Assembly: GCA_022823085.1 (NCBI GenBank)
Contig: JAJDXV010000054.1
Coordinates: 1-52,923, forward strand
DNA: 52,923 nucleotides
DNA from: Candidatus Poribacteria bacterium
Lineage (GTDB): Bacteria; Poribacteria; WGA-4E; WGA-3G
Direction of reading: 5' to 3'
The notes under the pieces were generated by a model. It searched no databases. It was given only the letters and a program-made list of their open reading frames with translations, and was not told the origin of the DNA. The first letter of the stretch is position 1; each line of letters begins with the position of its first letter. The position numbers and the translations under genes are program-made. This document shows, piece after piece, positions 40,798-48,717 of the stretch.

Positions 40798-40896
40798 TCA
40801 CCTATCTAAGTTTGGGAGTAACCCTTGCAGTATTTCATATTTTAGCATGGATTCTTTATCAAATGCAATACTGATTTCAGTTTCTGTTTTTGCCAT
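40798..40896 (-). pseudogene. Duplicated 5' end of the UPF0175 gene, 32-codon remnant
   Basis: The leader aaggtgatctctATGGCAAA and the first codons (MAKTE) are copied from the UPF0175 gene, but after about six codons the frame runs into the orphan-family leader (SIAFDKESMLKYEILQGLLP) and stops at TGA 40798-40800, just before the next ATG. It appears to be a recombination junction or the remnant of a lost UPF0175 paralogue. It could act as a leader ORF for member 2. Confidence 0.6.
40839..40868 (-). promoter_or_regulatory. Promoter-like leader of orphan family member 2
   Basis: On the minus strand TTGCAT (40868 to 40863) and TAAAAT (40844 to 40839), spacer 18 bp. It shares the block atgctaaaatat with the leader of member 1. 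It overlaps the remnant UPF0175 frame. Confidence 0.45.
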
Positions 40897-40929
40897 AGAG
40901 ATCACCTTATGTTTTTTGCAAATAAGGTG

Positions 40930-41400
40930 TTATTTTTTCATGATTTTGCTTAATGCGTTCATAAAATCTGGTGAATTTAGCAGGTGTGATAACGCGCAAA
41001 CACCGCCAACATGATGAACAGGTGGTTCATCTTTAAAGATCATGAACTCAGGCGATCGAAGCACATATAATAGGGGCTTTAGCTTATCAAAATCTTTATG
41101 ATGAGGCCTCCAAGCTATACCGAAAAACACCCAACTTTCTTCATAAAAATTCAAGGTGACGATGATATCATGAAGTAACCATGTCAACTCGATACTGCCT
41201 TCTTCTTCCAACCACTCCAAGTGCGGAAATGGAATATTTTCTGGGACAGTCTTCAATAAAGTAACACAATGGTTATATAGTGCTTCTGAGATTGGGGTAA
41301 CCTCGCTATCTCGCGCACAAGTTTCCTCAACTTCCTCGCGAAGTTCCTTGAGCTCGCTTCGTATTTTACGGTCAAACGCATCTATATCTCTTTTATTCAT
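40930..41400 (-). CDS. Orphan family member 3 (diverged) in the type I R-M locus
   Basis: Protein of 156 residues. Shares the N-terminal helix pattern (DRKIRSELKELREEVEETCA, very like member 2) and IPFPHLEWLEEEGSIELTW at the position of the W-x-E-D-G strand pair of the other members. The C-terminal half is expanded and ends HHVGGVCALSHLLNSPDFM and then a helix. It starts 31 bp after the hsdS stop, so it is the next gene in the transcript. Assignment to the family is by eye. Function unknown. Confidence 0.6.
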   Translation of the reverse strand: MNKRDIDAFDRKIRSELKELREEVEETCARDSEVTPISEALYNHCVTLLKTVPENIPFPHLEWLEEEGSIELTWLLHDIIVTLNFYEESWVFFGIAWRPHHKDFDKLKPLLYVLRSPEFMIFKDEPPVHHVGGVCALSHLLNSPDFMNALSKIMKK

Positions 41401-41431
41401 CTAATTTTCCCATAATTTTGCGGATAGTTCC

Positions 41432-42805
41432 TTAGTCGAGTGGAAGCGACATCTGTTTTGCTGAAGGTGTTGTTTTTGCTTTTGTTGTCCGCTTTTTTCG
41501 CTTCGGTTGCTGAGATACTTTTTCCGCTTGGATTTTCTCCAATAGGACGCTTGCTGGTTCATCGTTCGGATCTTGTGGCACAAGTTTACCAGAGAACGCC
41601 TGCTTGAGGATAGACTGCCGCAAACGTTCCGCGCGTTTAAGTTCGGCATCAAGGGTTGCTTCAAGTTTGTCAGCAACTGAAAGGTGCCCCTCAAGTTCAG
41701 ATACAATCTGTTCCTGTTCGGTAAGCGATGGAATTGGAACGGTAACCTTTAGTGGAAAATTACGAGAAATCCCACCAACAGTAGCCCCGCGAAAATCTGA
41801 GAGAATTTGCTGCTGACCTTTACTACTAAAGAGATAATAAAACACAAATTTTGGGGAAGCGACCTTTGGGTCTACCCGTACAATGAACAAGTGTTCATTA
41901 ACTGCAGCATCTTTATGTGGAAAATCGTTATCAACAAAACTGGTTTTTCCTGTTGTTGCTCCATCTTTCACAACAATAATATCGTCTGGGTAAATGCGTC
42001 CTTTATTCAGTGATTTAAAATACGCTTCAGGAACGTATTTTATCTTCTCAAACTTAAAACTACCTTCGGCATTCAAATGCTCACCCCCAAAACTGGGTAT
42101 TCCTTCAAGAATTCCACGGACTCCGCCTTTTGGGCGCGAGCCACTCTCAAGCGTGATGAATTCGCTCAGTTTCATACGAACCCAAGTGTCTGTATCTCCT
42201 TCGCGCCATTCCTTAGTCAACTCCCCTTCAAAAGCAGCTTTAAGGATTGATCGACGATACCGATGCAACTGCGCTTGTGCTTTTTTGAGGCTATCAACGG
42301 CTACGTCTAATTGTGTAAACAGCACCTCTAATTTGGCTACGATACGGCGTTGTTCTGCCAGCGGCGGAAGCGGGATTTCAAATGTTTTGAGTTGGTTCCC
42401 CGTGATTGCATCAAAAGTTGTTCCTGTTCCTCTGCTTGCAATTTCATTTGCATAAGCACGCATTAAATAAAGAATGAACAACGACTCAATTCCACCTAAT
42501 CCGCGAATTGCTGCGAGTCCTCTTCCTACAGCGGATGTTTCTGGGCAAATATTTGTAGGTCCAACAGGGGCGCGAATAGAAATGAAAACGTCTCCTTTCT
42601 CAGCAATTTTCTTAGGAGCGGTACACCACTTTCGAGGCGTAGGATAGAGTTTTCCGAATTCAAGTTTGCCTTGATAAAACGGAAGTCCTTCACCATCTGT
42701 ATTGTAGGTGGAGGATGGAGGAGATTGCCCTAATATGATTTGACTAATTTCTTCTAATGTTGTCCATACCCATCCTTTTGGCAAAGCAGCCGAGCCTATG
42801 TTCAT
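41432..42805 (-). CDS. hsdS: Type I restriction-modification specificity subunit S
   Basis: DNA-recognition subunit of the type I complex. The 457 residues show two target-recognition domains separated by conserved helices. TRD1 starts PKGWVWTTLEEISQIILGQS and ends with the spacer LPPLAEQRRIVAKLEVLF. TRD2 (about 215-370) contains TLESGSRPKGGVRGILEGIP and ends IPSLTEQEQIVSELEGHL. The C-terminal helix is LRQSILKQAFSGKLVPQDPN plus a Lys-rich tail. Start at ATG 42805 behind GGGGA. The recognition sequence cannot be predicted from sequence alone. Confidence 0.93.
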   Translation of the reverse strand: MNIGSAALPKGWVWTTLEEISQIILGQSPPSSTYNTDGEGLPFYQGKLEFGKLYPTPRKWCTAPKKIAEKGDVFISIRAPVGPTNICPETSAVGRGLAAIRGLGGIESLFILYLMRAYANEIASRGTGTTFDAITGNQLKTFEIPLPPLAEQRRIVAKLEVLFTQLDVAVDSLKKAQAQLHRYRRSILKAAFEGELTKEWREGDTDTWVRMKLSEFITLESGSRPKGGVRGILEGIPSFGGEHLNAEGSFKFEKIKYVPEAYFKSLNKGRIYPDDIIVVKDGATTGKTSFVDNDFPHKDAAVNEHLFIVRVDPKVASPKFVFYYLFSSKGQQQILSDFRGATVGGISRNFPLKVTVPIPSLTEQEQIVSELEGHLSVADKLEATLDAELKRAERLRQSILKQAFSGKLVPQDPNDEPASVLLEKIQAEKVSQQPKRKKRTTKAKTTPSAKQMSLPLD

Positions 42806-42817
42806 ATCCGTCCCCTT

Positions 42818-43759
42818 TTATTCGATTTTAGCCAGACGCTCTCCTATGGAACGCAGTGCTTTTTTTACGCTGCCCTGTTCAGGCGGTGTTTCGGACTTAG
42901 GTGTCGTGGTAGCGTAAGAGGCATGCGGTGCCAATCGTTCCTCAAAGTGATTATAGAGTGTGACAGTGGTATTTTGAGTTGTTTCATAATCCGGTGCTGG
43001 TAGACCGAGGTTTTCCATTTCTTGACGCATTTTTCTTGTACCTTCACTTAAAGCACGTACCAGAGGTTCACCACGTTCATCTTTCATAAAGCGCATCCAC
43101 TCGACAATTTTCTGATTTCGCAGTACGGAACCAAGCACTGTATCTGCCAGACTAAAGTGTTGTGGGACTTCCTGAGGGATACCGCCCGGATTTTCCACCA
43201 CCAAACCATTCCGATACGCAATGCAATGAATCGCAGCGTTGGCCCCATAGTCTCTATGAATAACAGCGTTTAAGACTGCTTCATCAACCGCCAAGAGTGG
43301 ATATTCAGGGTCTTCAATGAATCCGCCGTTAGAACTCCGTCTTATCATCGTCCGAAAAAGGGCTGAATCTCTGAAAAAGGGTCGTAGTTTACGGATAATA
43401 TTTGGAAGTGCTCCATCGAACTCTTTATCAAAAGTTGTCGCGCCTCGGTCGCGAGCCTCCTCGACATCTACTTCAAAACGTAGCACTCTTACATACGCAC
43501 TTGCAAAAAGCCGCCGCGGATTTGAAGAAAAAAACAGAAAACCTGCGTTGGTAAATGCGTATTTCCCGTTCTCTTTTATCAGTGCCCCTGCTCGGTGCAA
43601 AACATTTTCTGTTGTATAATCGTACGCTGCGTCTGCCGCTTCAAGGTAAGCCTTTTTAAACTCTTCGACCACTTTTATATCAAGCTCATCAGGATCGTAG
43701 GAACAGCAGTGGAATTTTTCAAATTCAATGATACCCTTTCTTTCTTTTCGCGTTGGCAT
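42818..43759 (-). CDS. ATP-binding (Schlafen/RecG-C-like) protein lacking AlbA_2
   Basis: From ATG 43759 (behind GAGGGA) 313 residues. It matches the C-terminal two-thirds of the AlbA_2/HATPase_c_4 regulator family: EFKKAYLEAADAAYDYT, GKYAFTNAGFLFFSSNPRR, then the N-box YPLLAVDEAVLNAVIHRDYG and NPGGIPQEVP, ending with a winged-helix segment. The N-terminal AlbA_2 (Schlafen) domain, normally about 150 residues, is absent, and the DNA upstream is repeats only. It may be a shortened but functional ATP-binding adaptor. It is 12 bp before hsdS, so co-transcribed with it. Confidence 0.7.
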   Translation of the reverse strand: MPTRKERKGIIEFEKFHCCSYDPDELDIKVVEEFKKAYLEAADAAYDYTTENVLHRAGALIKENGKYAFTNAGFLFFSSNPRRLFASAYVRVLRFEVDVEEARDRGATTFDKEFDGALPNIIRKLRPFFRDSALFRTMIRRSSNGGFIEDPEYPLLAVDEAVLNAVIHRDYGANAAIHCIAYRNGLVVENPGGIPQEVPQHFSLADTVLGSVLRNQKIVEWMRFMKDERGEPLVRALSEGTRKMRQEMENLGLPAPDYETTQNTTVTLYNHFEERLAPHASYATTTPKSETPPEQGSVKKALRSIGERLAKIE

Positions 43760-44231
43760 TTGCGAATCCCTCTTTGGTGTGTTTTGAAATTGGGACAAAA
43801 TCGTTATTGAAAGTGTACCACAAAGTTGTCTTGAGATGCAAACCCTTTAATCACGATCAGAGGTTTCTCCTACAAGGCACAACCTAACAGGTTATGCTAC
43901 AATTTTAATCACGACCAGAGGTCGCTCCTACAGGAGTGTGTAGAGTTTTTGTCACAGGGTTAATTTTTCGGATAGGACAGGTTTATTTACATGGCACTCC
44001 GCTGGAGTGCGAGAACCGACACGCACTTTTCTATAGATATGTTGCTCCGCTGGAGCAAAGAGGTATCTTTACAGCCAAAGACTTCTTCACGCCAGAGGCG
44101 TGGTATATCTATAGAAACCAACGTTGTTCGTCGCTGCACTCCAGCGGAGTGCTATATGTATTGTCGGCGCAAAAACCCCTCTATAACAAAACGCTGCCAA
44201 AAACTTTACACATCCTCCTACAGCAGTGATA
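43760..44231. repeat. 472-bp gap filled with short palindromic repeats
   Basis: No gene. About 43850-43935: two units around gtttctcctacaaggc and gtcgctcctacagg (atcacgaccagaggtcgctc). About 43990-44155: palindromes cactccgctggagtgcg, gctccgctggagc, cacgccagaggcgtgg and cactccagcggagtgc, spaced about 35-60 bp and interspersed with ttctatagatat and tatctatagaaa. The arrangement looks like clustered REP-type hairpins. It separates hsdR from the rest of the restriction locus. Confidence 0.7.
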
Positions 44232-46652
44232 CTAAGAAACCAACTTCTCTGTGAGATCTGTTAGGATACCATCCAAATCATCTCCAAAGAGTTCATAGAC
44301 CTTTGCACCGTTTCCGAGTTCAGCAAACGGAGCTAACTCAAAATCAGACATCTGAATGTCAAGTGAAGTGGCGATATGATCCCGTATCATCTCAAGCCAT
44401 TCATGTTGCTCCGGTGTAAAGTCTTTTCCAGTTACCCATACTTCAAAGTTTCGATTGACAGTAGCACTAAACGGCTCCAGAAACAGATGATGCCCCATCG
44501 CAAATCGCACGAGGGATATAAAGTCAGTACGTTGTTCTGTATCTCCTTGAACGCTCTCCGGAGACCGGTTTTTGTAAGCCAACCATAATGACTCGCGACT
44601 CAGACTACTTGAATGTTGTAGCAATGCTTCTTCCATTTCCTTCAAGTTGTTTTCAGTCAATGCACCTTGTACCTCTGGTATCCGACAAAGAATTTGCAGT
44701 GCTGACAATTCATCCACATTTTGATTAACGAACTGTTTAAAGGCGTGAATGACTGTAACCACTTGTGTGAAACTTCGCGCATCAAAATCGGTTTCAATCA
44801 CTCGATCCTCGCTTACACCATCAATTATCTGAGGGGCTCTTGGGGGGCTCCCGTTTGGCTCAGAAGGTTTAGACGGTTCACCCGGAAGTGCTTGTGAATC
44901 GGTTTTGACGGATTCATAGACACCGACAGCATCAACGATAATAAAGTGCGTTTTTTGGGTTGCATCGCCGGTGACATTTTTCAGATCATTGGGGTTGATG
45001 GTGCGCACGCCGCGCCCGATCATCTGCTCAAAATAGCCACTGGATCGTACAGCACGCATAAAGACCAAACATTCAAGTGGCTTTATATCTGTGCCGGTAG
45101 AAATCATGTCAACACTGACGGCGATCCGTGGGTTTAATTGGGTGCGAAACCTTCTGATGAGATCTTCCGGTTTATCACTCCGATAGGTAATCTTCTGACA
45201 AAATTCGTCACCTTTAGCGAATACTTCTCGAACAGTACGGACAATATCCTCGGCGTGTGAATCGTCTTTCGCGAAGATGAGTGTTTTCGGGACAATCCGT
45301 CTATTGGGAAAGAGGTCTTTGAAGAGCTTCTTCTTGAAAGTTTGAATCACTGTCCGAATCTGGTCTGTGGCGACAAAATACCGATCCAATTGGTTTTCCG
45401 TATATTCAACATCGGTGTCTAACGCCTCCCAATGGAGTCGTCGGGTTTCCTTATCTCGCCTTGCTATATAATGTCCCGCCTCAATATGACTGCCGCGCTG
45501 TGTAATTTCGGTTTCAATCTTATAGACGTAGTAACCGACGTTTACGTCGTCCGCAACAGCCTGCTCGTGGCCGTATTCATAGACAAGATTCTGATTAAAA
45601 AAATTGCGTGTTTGTGGATATGGAGTTGCAGTGAGTCCGATGATGAAAGCGTCGAAGTATTCTAATACATGCCGCCACTTCCCATAGATGGATCGGTGAC
45701 ATTCATCAACGATAATCAGGTCAAATGTATCAATAGGGATGTTTGGATTATAGACGACTTGTTGCGGTGTTGTATCCGCTGTTTCTCGTTCAAAATCGGA
45801 ACGTTCTTCCTCATCATCGTCCGATTCATAGACAGGTTCACCTTTTAGCATGGAATAGAGACGTTGGATAGTCGTAATACAGACCTGACTGGGTCCATCA
45901 ATAATGTTACTTGAAAGGTGTTGAACATTGTAGAGTTCAGTAAATTTCCTGCCATCATCGGGCGTTGTGTAAGCCTGAAATTCTTGGAGCGTCTGTCTGC
46001 CGAGATTATTCCGGTCTACCAAAAAGAGAACGCGTTTGACGTGGGCGAATTTGATGAGTCGGTACACACTACTGACAGCGAGATATGTTTTTCCGCTGCC
46101 AGTTGCCATTTGGACTAACGCGCGCGGACGCGCTTCTTTCAAAGAATTTTCAAGGTTGTTTATTGCCTCAAATTGACAATTTCTTAGATCGCCCTTTTCC
46201 AAAAACGGAAGATCATCCTTGAGTTTCTGCCGAAGCGGGACAGATTGAAGGAGGTCTTGGAGGGTATCCGGGGTATGAAACATAAAGACAAGACGAGTGC
46301 GCGAATTAGGCTCTCGTGAATCCTGAAAGTACGTCTCTATTCCAGTAGATGTATAGACAAATGGGCACCCCTGTTGTATCGGCAAACCGGCTGGTATGTT
46401 TGCTTGATACCGCGCTGCCTGCTGTGCTGCCCCGCTGAGCGTTGTGCCCTCTTTTTTCGCTTCAATAAACCCGATGGCGAGCCCACCAACAAACAAAAGA
46501 TAGTCTGCTTGTTGTGCATTTGCCAACCGATACTCACGCACGGCGACACCGAAGGCAGCATCCGTATCGCGTTCCGCATAATTTTGGATGCGCCATCCTG
46601 CTGCTTCCAGCATACTGTCTATATTGCGTCTGGCTCTGTTTTCTGGGGTCAT
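44232..46652 (-). CDS. hsdR: Type I restriction endonuclease subunit R
   Basis: Translocase-nuclease subunit, 806 residues from ATG 46652 (the open frame further up lies inside a MITE and is not coding). N-terminal nuclease domain: RRNIDSMLEAAGWRIQNYAE and QADYLLFVGGLAIGFIEAKK (D...ExK). Superfamily 2 helicase: Walker A QMATGSGKTYLAVSSVYRL, DEAD-like IIVDECHRSIYG, motif III GLTATPYP, and motif VI QMIGRGVRTINP. The C-terminal helical domain follows. Intact by these motifs. Its operon position is first, upstream of the repeat-filled gap, so the other hsd genes may need their own promoter. Confidence 0.93.
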   Translation of the reverse strand: MTPENRARRNIDSMLEAAGWRIQNYAERDTDAAFGVAVREYRLANAQQADYLLFVGGLAIGFIEAKKEGTTLSGAAQQAARYQANIPAGLPIQQGCPFVYTSTGIETYFQDSREPNSRTRLVFMFHTPDTLQDLLQSVPLRQKLKDDLPFLEKGDLRNCQFEAINNLENSLKEARPRALVQMATGSGKTYLAVSSVYRLIKFAHVKRVLFLVDRNNLGRQTLQEFQAYTTPDDGRKFTELYNVQHLSSNIIDGPSQVCITTIQRLYSMLKGEPVYESDDDEEERSDFERETADTTPQQVVYNPNIPIDTFDLIIVDECHRSIYGKWRHVLEYFDAFIIGLTATPYPQTRNFFNQNLVYEYGHEQAVADDVNVGYYVYKIETEITQRGSHIEAGHYIARRDKETRRLHWEALDTDVEYTENQLDRYFVATDQIRTVIQTFKKKLFKDLFPNRRIVPKTLIFAKDDSHAEDIVRTVREVFAKGDEFCQKITYRSDKPEDLIRRFRTQLNPRIAVSVDMISTGTDIKPLECLVFMRAVRSSGYFEQMIGRGVRTINPNDLKNVTGDATQKTHFIIVDAVGVYESVKTDSQALPGEPSKPSEPNGSPPRAPQIIDGVSEDRVIETDFDARSFTQVVTVIHAFKQFVNQNVDELSALQILCRIPEVQGALTENNLKEMEEALLQHSSSLSRESLWLAYKNRSPESVQGDTEQRTDFISLVRFAMGHHLFLEPFSATVNRNFEVWVTGKDFTPEQHEWLEMIRDHIATSLDIQMSDFELAPFAELGNGAKVYELFGDDLDGILTDLTEKLVS

Positions 46653-46693
46653 AGTCCGAAATCCGGTCGGTGTTAACCTACGGTTTATTTTAC

Positions 46694-46813
46694 AGGACTT
46701 ACGCAATTTTGACTGCAGCCTGTTCTGTTAGATGAGATTTCTCGTAAAATATAACGTTCTGATAGCACAAACTATGAAGTTTGTGTTACAAAAGAGCAGC
46801 GTGCGTAAGTCCT
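46694..46813. mobile_element. MITE-like element, 120 bp (copy 2, inverted)
   Basis: Begins AGGACTTACGCA and ends TGCGTAAGTCCT. The reverse complement matches 5024-5142, including the block atctcatctaacagaac and the ctgctcttttgta segment. The middle holds cacaaactatgaagtttgtg, a palindrome resembling the ends of the other repeat family. It lies just upstream of hsdR and may carry promoter or insulation functions, which is inference. Confidence 0.8.
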
Positions 46814-46868
46814 AATATGTTAGTTGTGTTTCGTGTGACGCAGGCTAACAGCCTACGCTACAAAGAAA

Positions 46869-46896
46869 GCGCGCCTTGGGGAACCCGAGACGCGCG
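46869..46896 (-). terminator. Possible terminator of the LamG gene
   Basis: On the minus strand GCGCG and CGCGC arms with an inner CGGG-tt-CCCC pairing, followed by tttcttt. It starts about 19 bp after the stop at 46915. The stem has unpaired bases, so moderate confidence only. Confidence 0.45.
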
Positions 46897-46914
46897 CGAC
46901 ATGTTATTATCGGT

Positions 46915-47727
46915 TTATCTCTGCTTGAGGTGTGCCCAAGTCGTTGCTAACTTGCCATCCGCTTCGACGGCGAGGACACCACTCGCTAAATCCGTAATCT
47001 CTGCTTCGCTGAGGACTCTGTCATAGATGCGAAGATCGTCTATGCGTCCAGGCCACGATGTGCCATTATTATCCTTCGCGCCTTTACCAACGAATAATGT
47101 GGTGGCACCAGAGATTGTTCCCACGTTACCATCGTCATTGTGGGTAGGATCATCATCAAACTCGCCATCGATATAGAGGGTAAGTTGTTCGCCACTTTTC
47201 CAACTGAAAACGAGGTGTTGCCAGTCAGTCGTTTGCACATCGCTTTGACCCTCATACGCTTGACCACCCCCCGTTGTCGTAATCGCGCCCTTGATAAGAT
47301 TCGTACCCCCTGGCGTTGACCAACTTGCGGCATCGTAACGGAACCCGAAAATGTTGTCTCCACCATCCGGATCTCTGGCAAAGACAATACCTCTGTCGTG
47401 TCCAACTGAATCAGATTTTACCCAAACAGAAATGCTAAAAGCGTCAAGTCCGTTGATATAATCTGCGCCGTTCGGGTCTTCAACGAAAGCACCGGCACCA
47501 TCAAGTGCCACTGCACCGCCAATCTTACCGCCATTCGGTTTCCATTCGGCACCCTCTGTAAGACCGGCATCATTGTTATTTCCACTCTGATCGGTAGCGG
47601 TCTGTCCTGAACGTTCATCAAAAGGTAGATAGATCAGTAAACCGTCATTGAGACTGGCACTTGCGACTGATGTCAGGTAAACAGTCGCTATGAGTGTTGT
47701 GAGTATGAGCCAATTTCGGGTTCTCAT
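46915..47727 (-). CDS. LamG domain-containing secreted protein
   Basis: Protein of 270 residues. Signal peptide (1-24, ending SVASA) and one LamG_3 domain (GLLIYLPFDERSGQTATDQS, YINGLDAFSISVWVKSDSVG, WQHLVFSWKSGEQLTLYIDG, then GRIDDLRIYDRVLSEAEITD). The tail SGVLAVEADGKLATTWAHLK (ending QR) repeats the C-terminal motif of the other LamG proteins and of the kelch protein. Located between the restriction locus and a sugar-isomerase cluster. Presumed surface or periplasmic binding protein. Confidence 0.85.
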   Translation of the reverse strand: MRTRNWLILTTLIATVYLTSVASASLNDGLLIYLPFDERSGQTATDQSGNNNDAGLTEGAEWKPNGGKIGGAVALDGAGAFVEDPNGADYINGLDAFSISVWVKSDSVGHDRGIVFARDPDGGDNIFGFRYDAASWSTPGGTNLIKGAITTTGGGQAYEGQSDVQTTDWQHLVFSWKSGEQLTLYIDGEFDDDPTHNDDGNVGTISGATTLFVGKGAKDNNGTSWPGRIDDLRIYDRVLSEAEITDLASGVLAVEADGKLATTWAHLKQR

Positions 47728-47763
47728 TTCGAGTTCCTCCTATATGTGGTGTTCGGTTAATTA

Positions 47764-47782
47764 ACGGGGTTGCAAACCCCGT
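47764..47782. repeat. Perfect 19-nt palindrome acggggttgcaaaccccgt
   Basis: ACGGGGTTgcaAACCCCGT is self-complementary. A degenerate second copy (ggcggggttgtaaaccgcgc) follows at about 47817. REP-like, or a possible hairpin. Confidence 0.7.
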
Positions 47783-47852
47783 CTGCAGTTGGATGTCTAT
47801 AAACGGTGTTTTGCTCGGCGGGGTTGTAAACCGCGCCCGCATTCAGCATACG

Positions 47853-47888
47853 TAAAAAAAAAGGGACAGGTATAGAGAAACCTGTCCC
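47853..47888 (-). terminator. Rho-independent terminator of the isomerase gene at 47910
   Basis: On the minus strand the arms GGGACAGGT (47888 to 47880) and ACCTGTCCC (47871 to 47863) form a 9-bp stem, followed by a run of T residues (47862 to 47853). It starts 22 bp after the stop codon. Confidence 0.92.
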
Positions 47889-47909
47889 TATAGCCTTCTG
47901 TAAGCCTCT

Positions 47910-48665
47910 TTAAACATTACAAACATCAAAAGCGTGCTGCATTGCGTCAAGCGCGTCGCCTTTAGGACTGAATTCGTGCCCTACATAGAGGTCGTATCCG
48001 GTCTCAACGATGGCACGCATTACAGCAGGATAGTATATCTCCTGCTCATCATCCAAGTCACGCCGTCCCGGGTTACCTGCTGTATGGTAATGTCCGATGT
48101 AATCGCTGTAGTCTGTGATGTTACGGATGAGATCGCCTTCCATAATCTGCATGTGGTAGATGTCGTAGAGGAGCTGCGCCCGGGGTGAACCGACACCTTT
48201 ACAGACTTCAACACCCCACGCCGTCGTGTCGCACTGATAGTCCGGATGGTTGACTTTGCTGTTGAGGAGTTCAACGCAGAGGTTAATCTCTTTCTCTTCG
48301 GCGTATTTAGTGACGCGCGACAGTCCGGCTATCGTGTTATCACGTCCCTCTTCCTCTGATCGACCTTCCCGGTTACCAGAGAAACAGATCAGTCCGGGGA
48401 TGTCGTTTTCAGCGGCGATGTCGATGTTTTTGAGGAGTTCGTCCTCAATGCGGTCGTGGTTGCTCGGATCGTTCAAGCCTGACGGCAGGGACGAATGTCC
48501 GACGATAATAGCGATACGCATCCCGTGATCCTTGACGACGGGCCAGAGTTCTGGGGATAGCATCTCAACGGATTTATAACCGATTTCGGCGGCTTTCTTG
48601 ATGACATCTACCGGGTCCCTACCACGGCTGAAACCACCGAAACAGATGGATTGATTTATTGGCAT
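47910..48665 (-). CDS. Hydroxypyruvate isomerase-like TIM-barrel protein
   Basis: Protein of 251 residues of the sugar phosphate isomerase/epimerase fold. Motifs include CFGGFSRGRDPVDVIKKAAE, EEKEINLCVELLNSKVNHP (metal Glu), SPRAQLLYDIYHMQIMEGDL (metal Asp with YHMQ) and YIGHYHTAGNPGRRDLDDEQ, plus a final DLYVGHEFSPKGD. The IYHMQIMEG and HTAGNPGR blocks are characteristic of the hydroxypyruvate isomerase (Hyi/YgbM) branch. It is followed by a strong terminator. The Gfo/Idh oxidoreductase gene just upstream on the same strand is 52 bp away, suggesting an operon for a sugar or hydroxy-acid pathway. Confidence 0.88.
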   Translation of the reverse strand: MPINQSICFGGFSRGRDPVDVIKKAAEIGYKSVEMLSPELWPVVKDHGMRIAIIVGHSSLPSGLNDPSNHDRIEDELLKNIDIAAENDIPGLICFSGNREGRSEEEGRDNTIAGLSRVTKYAEEKEINLCVELLNSKVNHPDYQCDTTAWGVEVCKGVGSPRAQLLYDIYHMQIMEGDLIRNITDYSDYIGHYHTAGNPGRRDLDDEQEIYYPAVMRAIVETGYDLYVGHEFSPKGDALDAMQHAFDVCNV

Positions 48666-48717
48666 AATTCTCTCTTTCTTTCGTGTAGGGGCGAGGTTTC
48701 CTCGTCCCCGCTATTTT

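Noticed and set aside
43981..44160. CRISPR array or tRNA cluster
   Set aside because: The palindromes differ from each other and are irregularly spaced; no cloverleaf with a TTCGA-type T-loop is present.
44232..46652. Type III or ISP restriction enzyme
   Set aside because: The order nuclease-helicase and the linked hsdM and hsdS genes establish type I.
46653..46706. HsdR start at 46706
   Set aside because: Those codons lie partly inside the MITE at 46694-46813; ATG 46652 gives the standard HsdR N-terminus.
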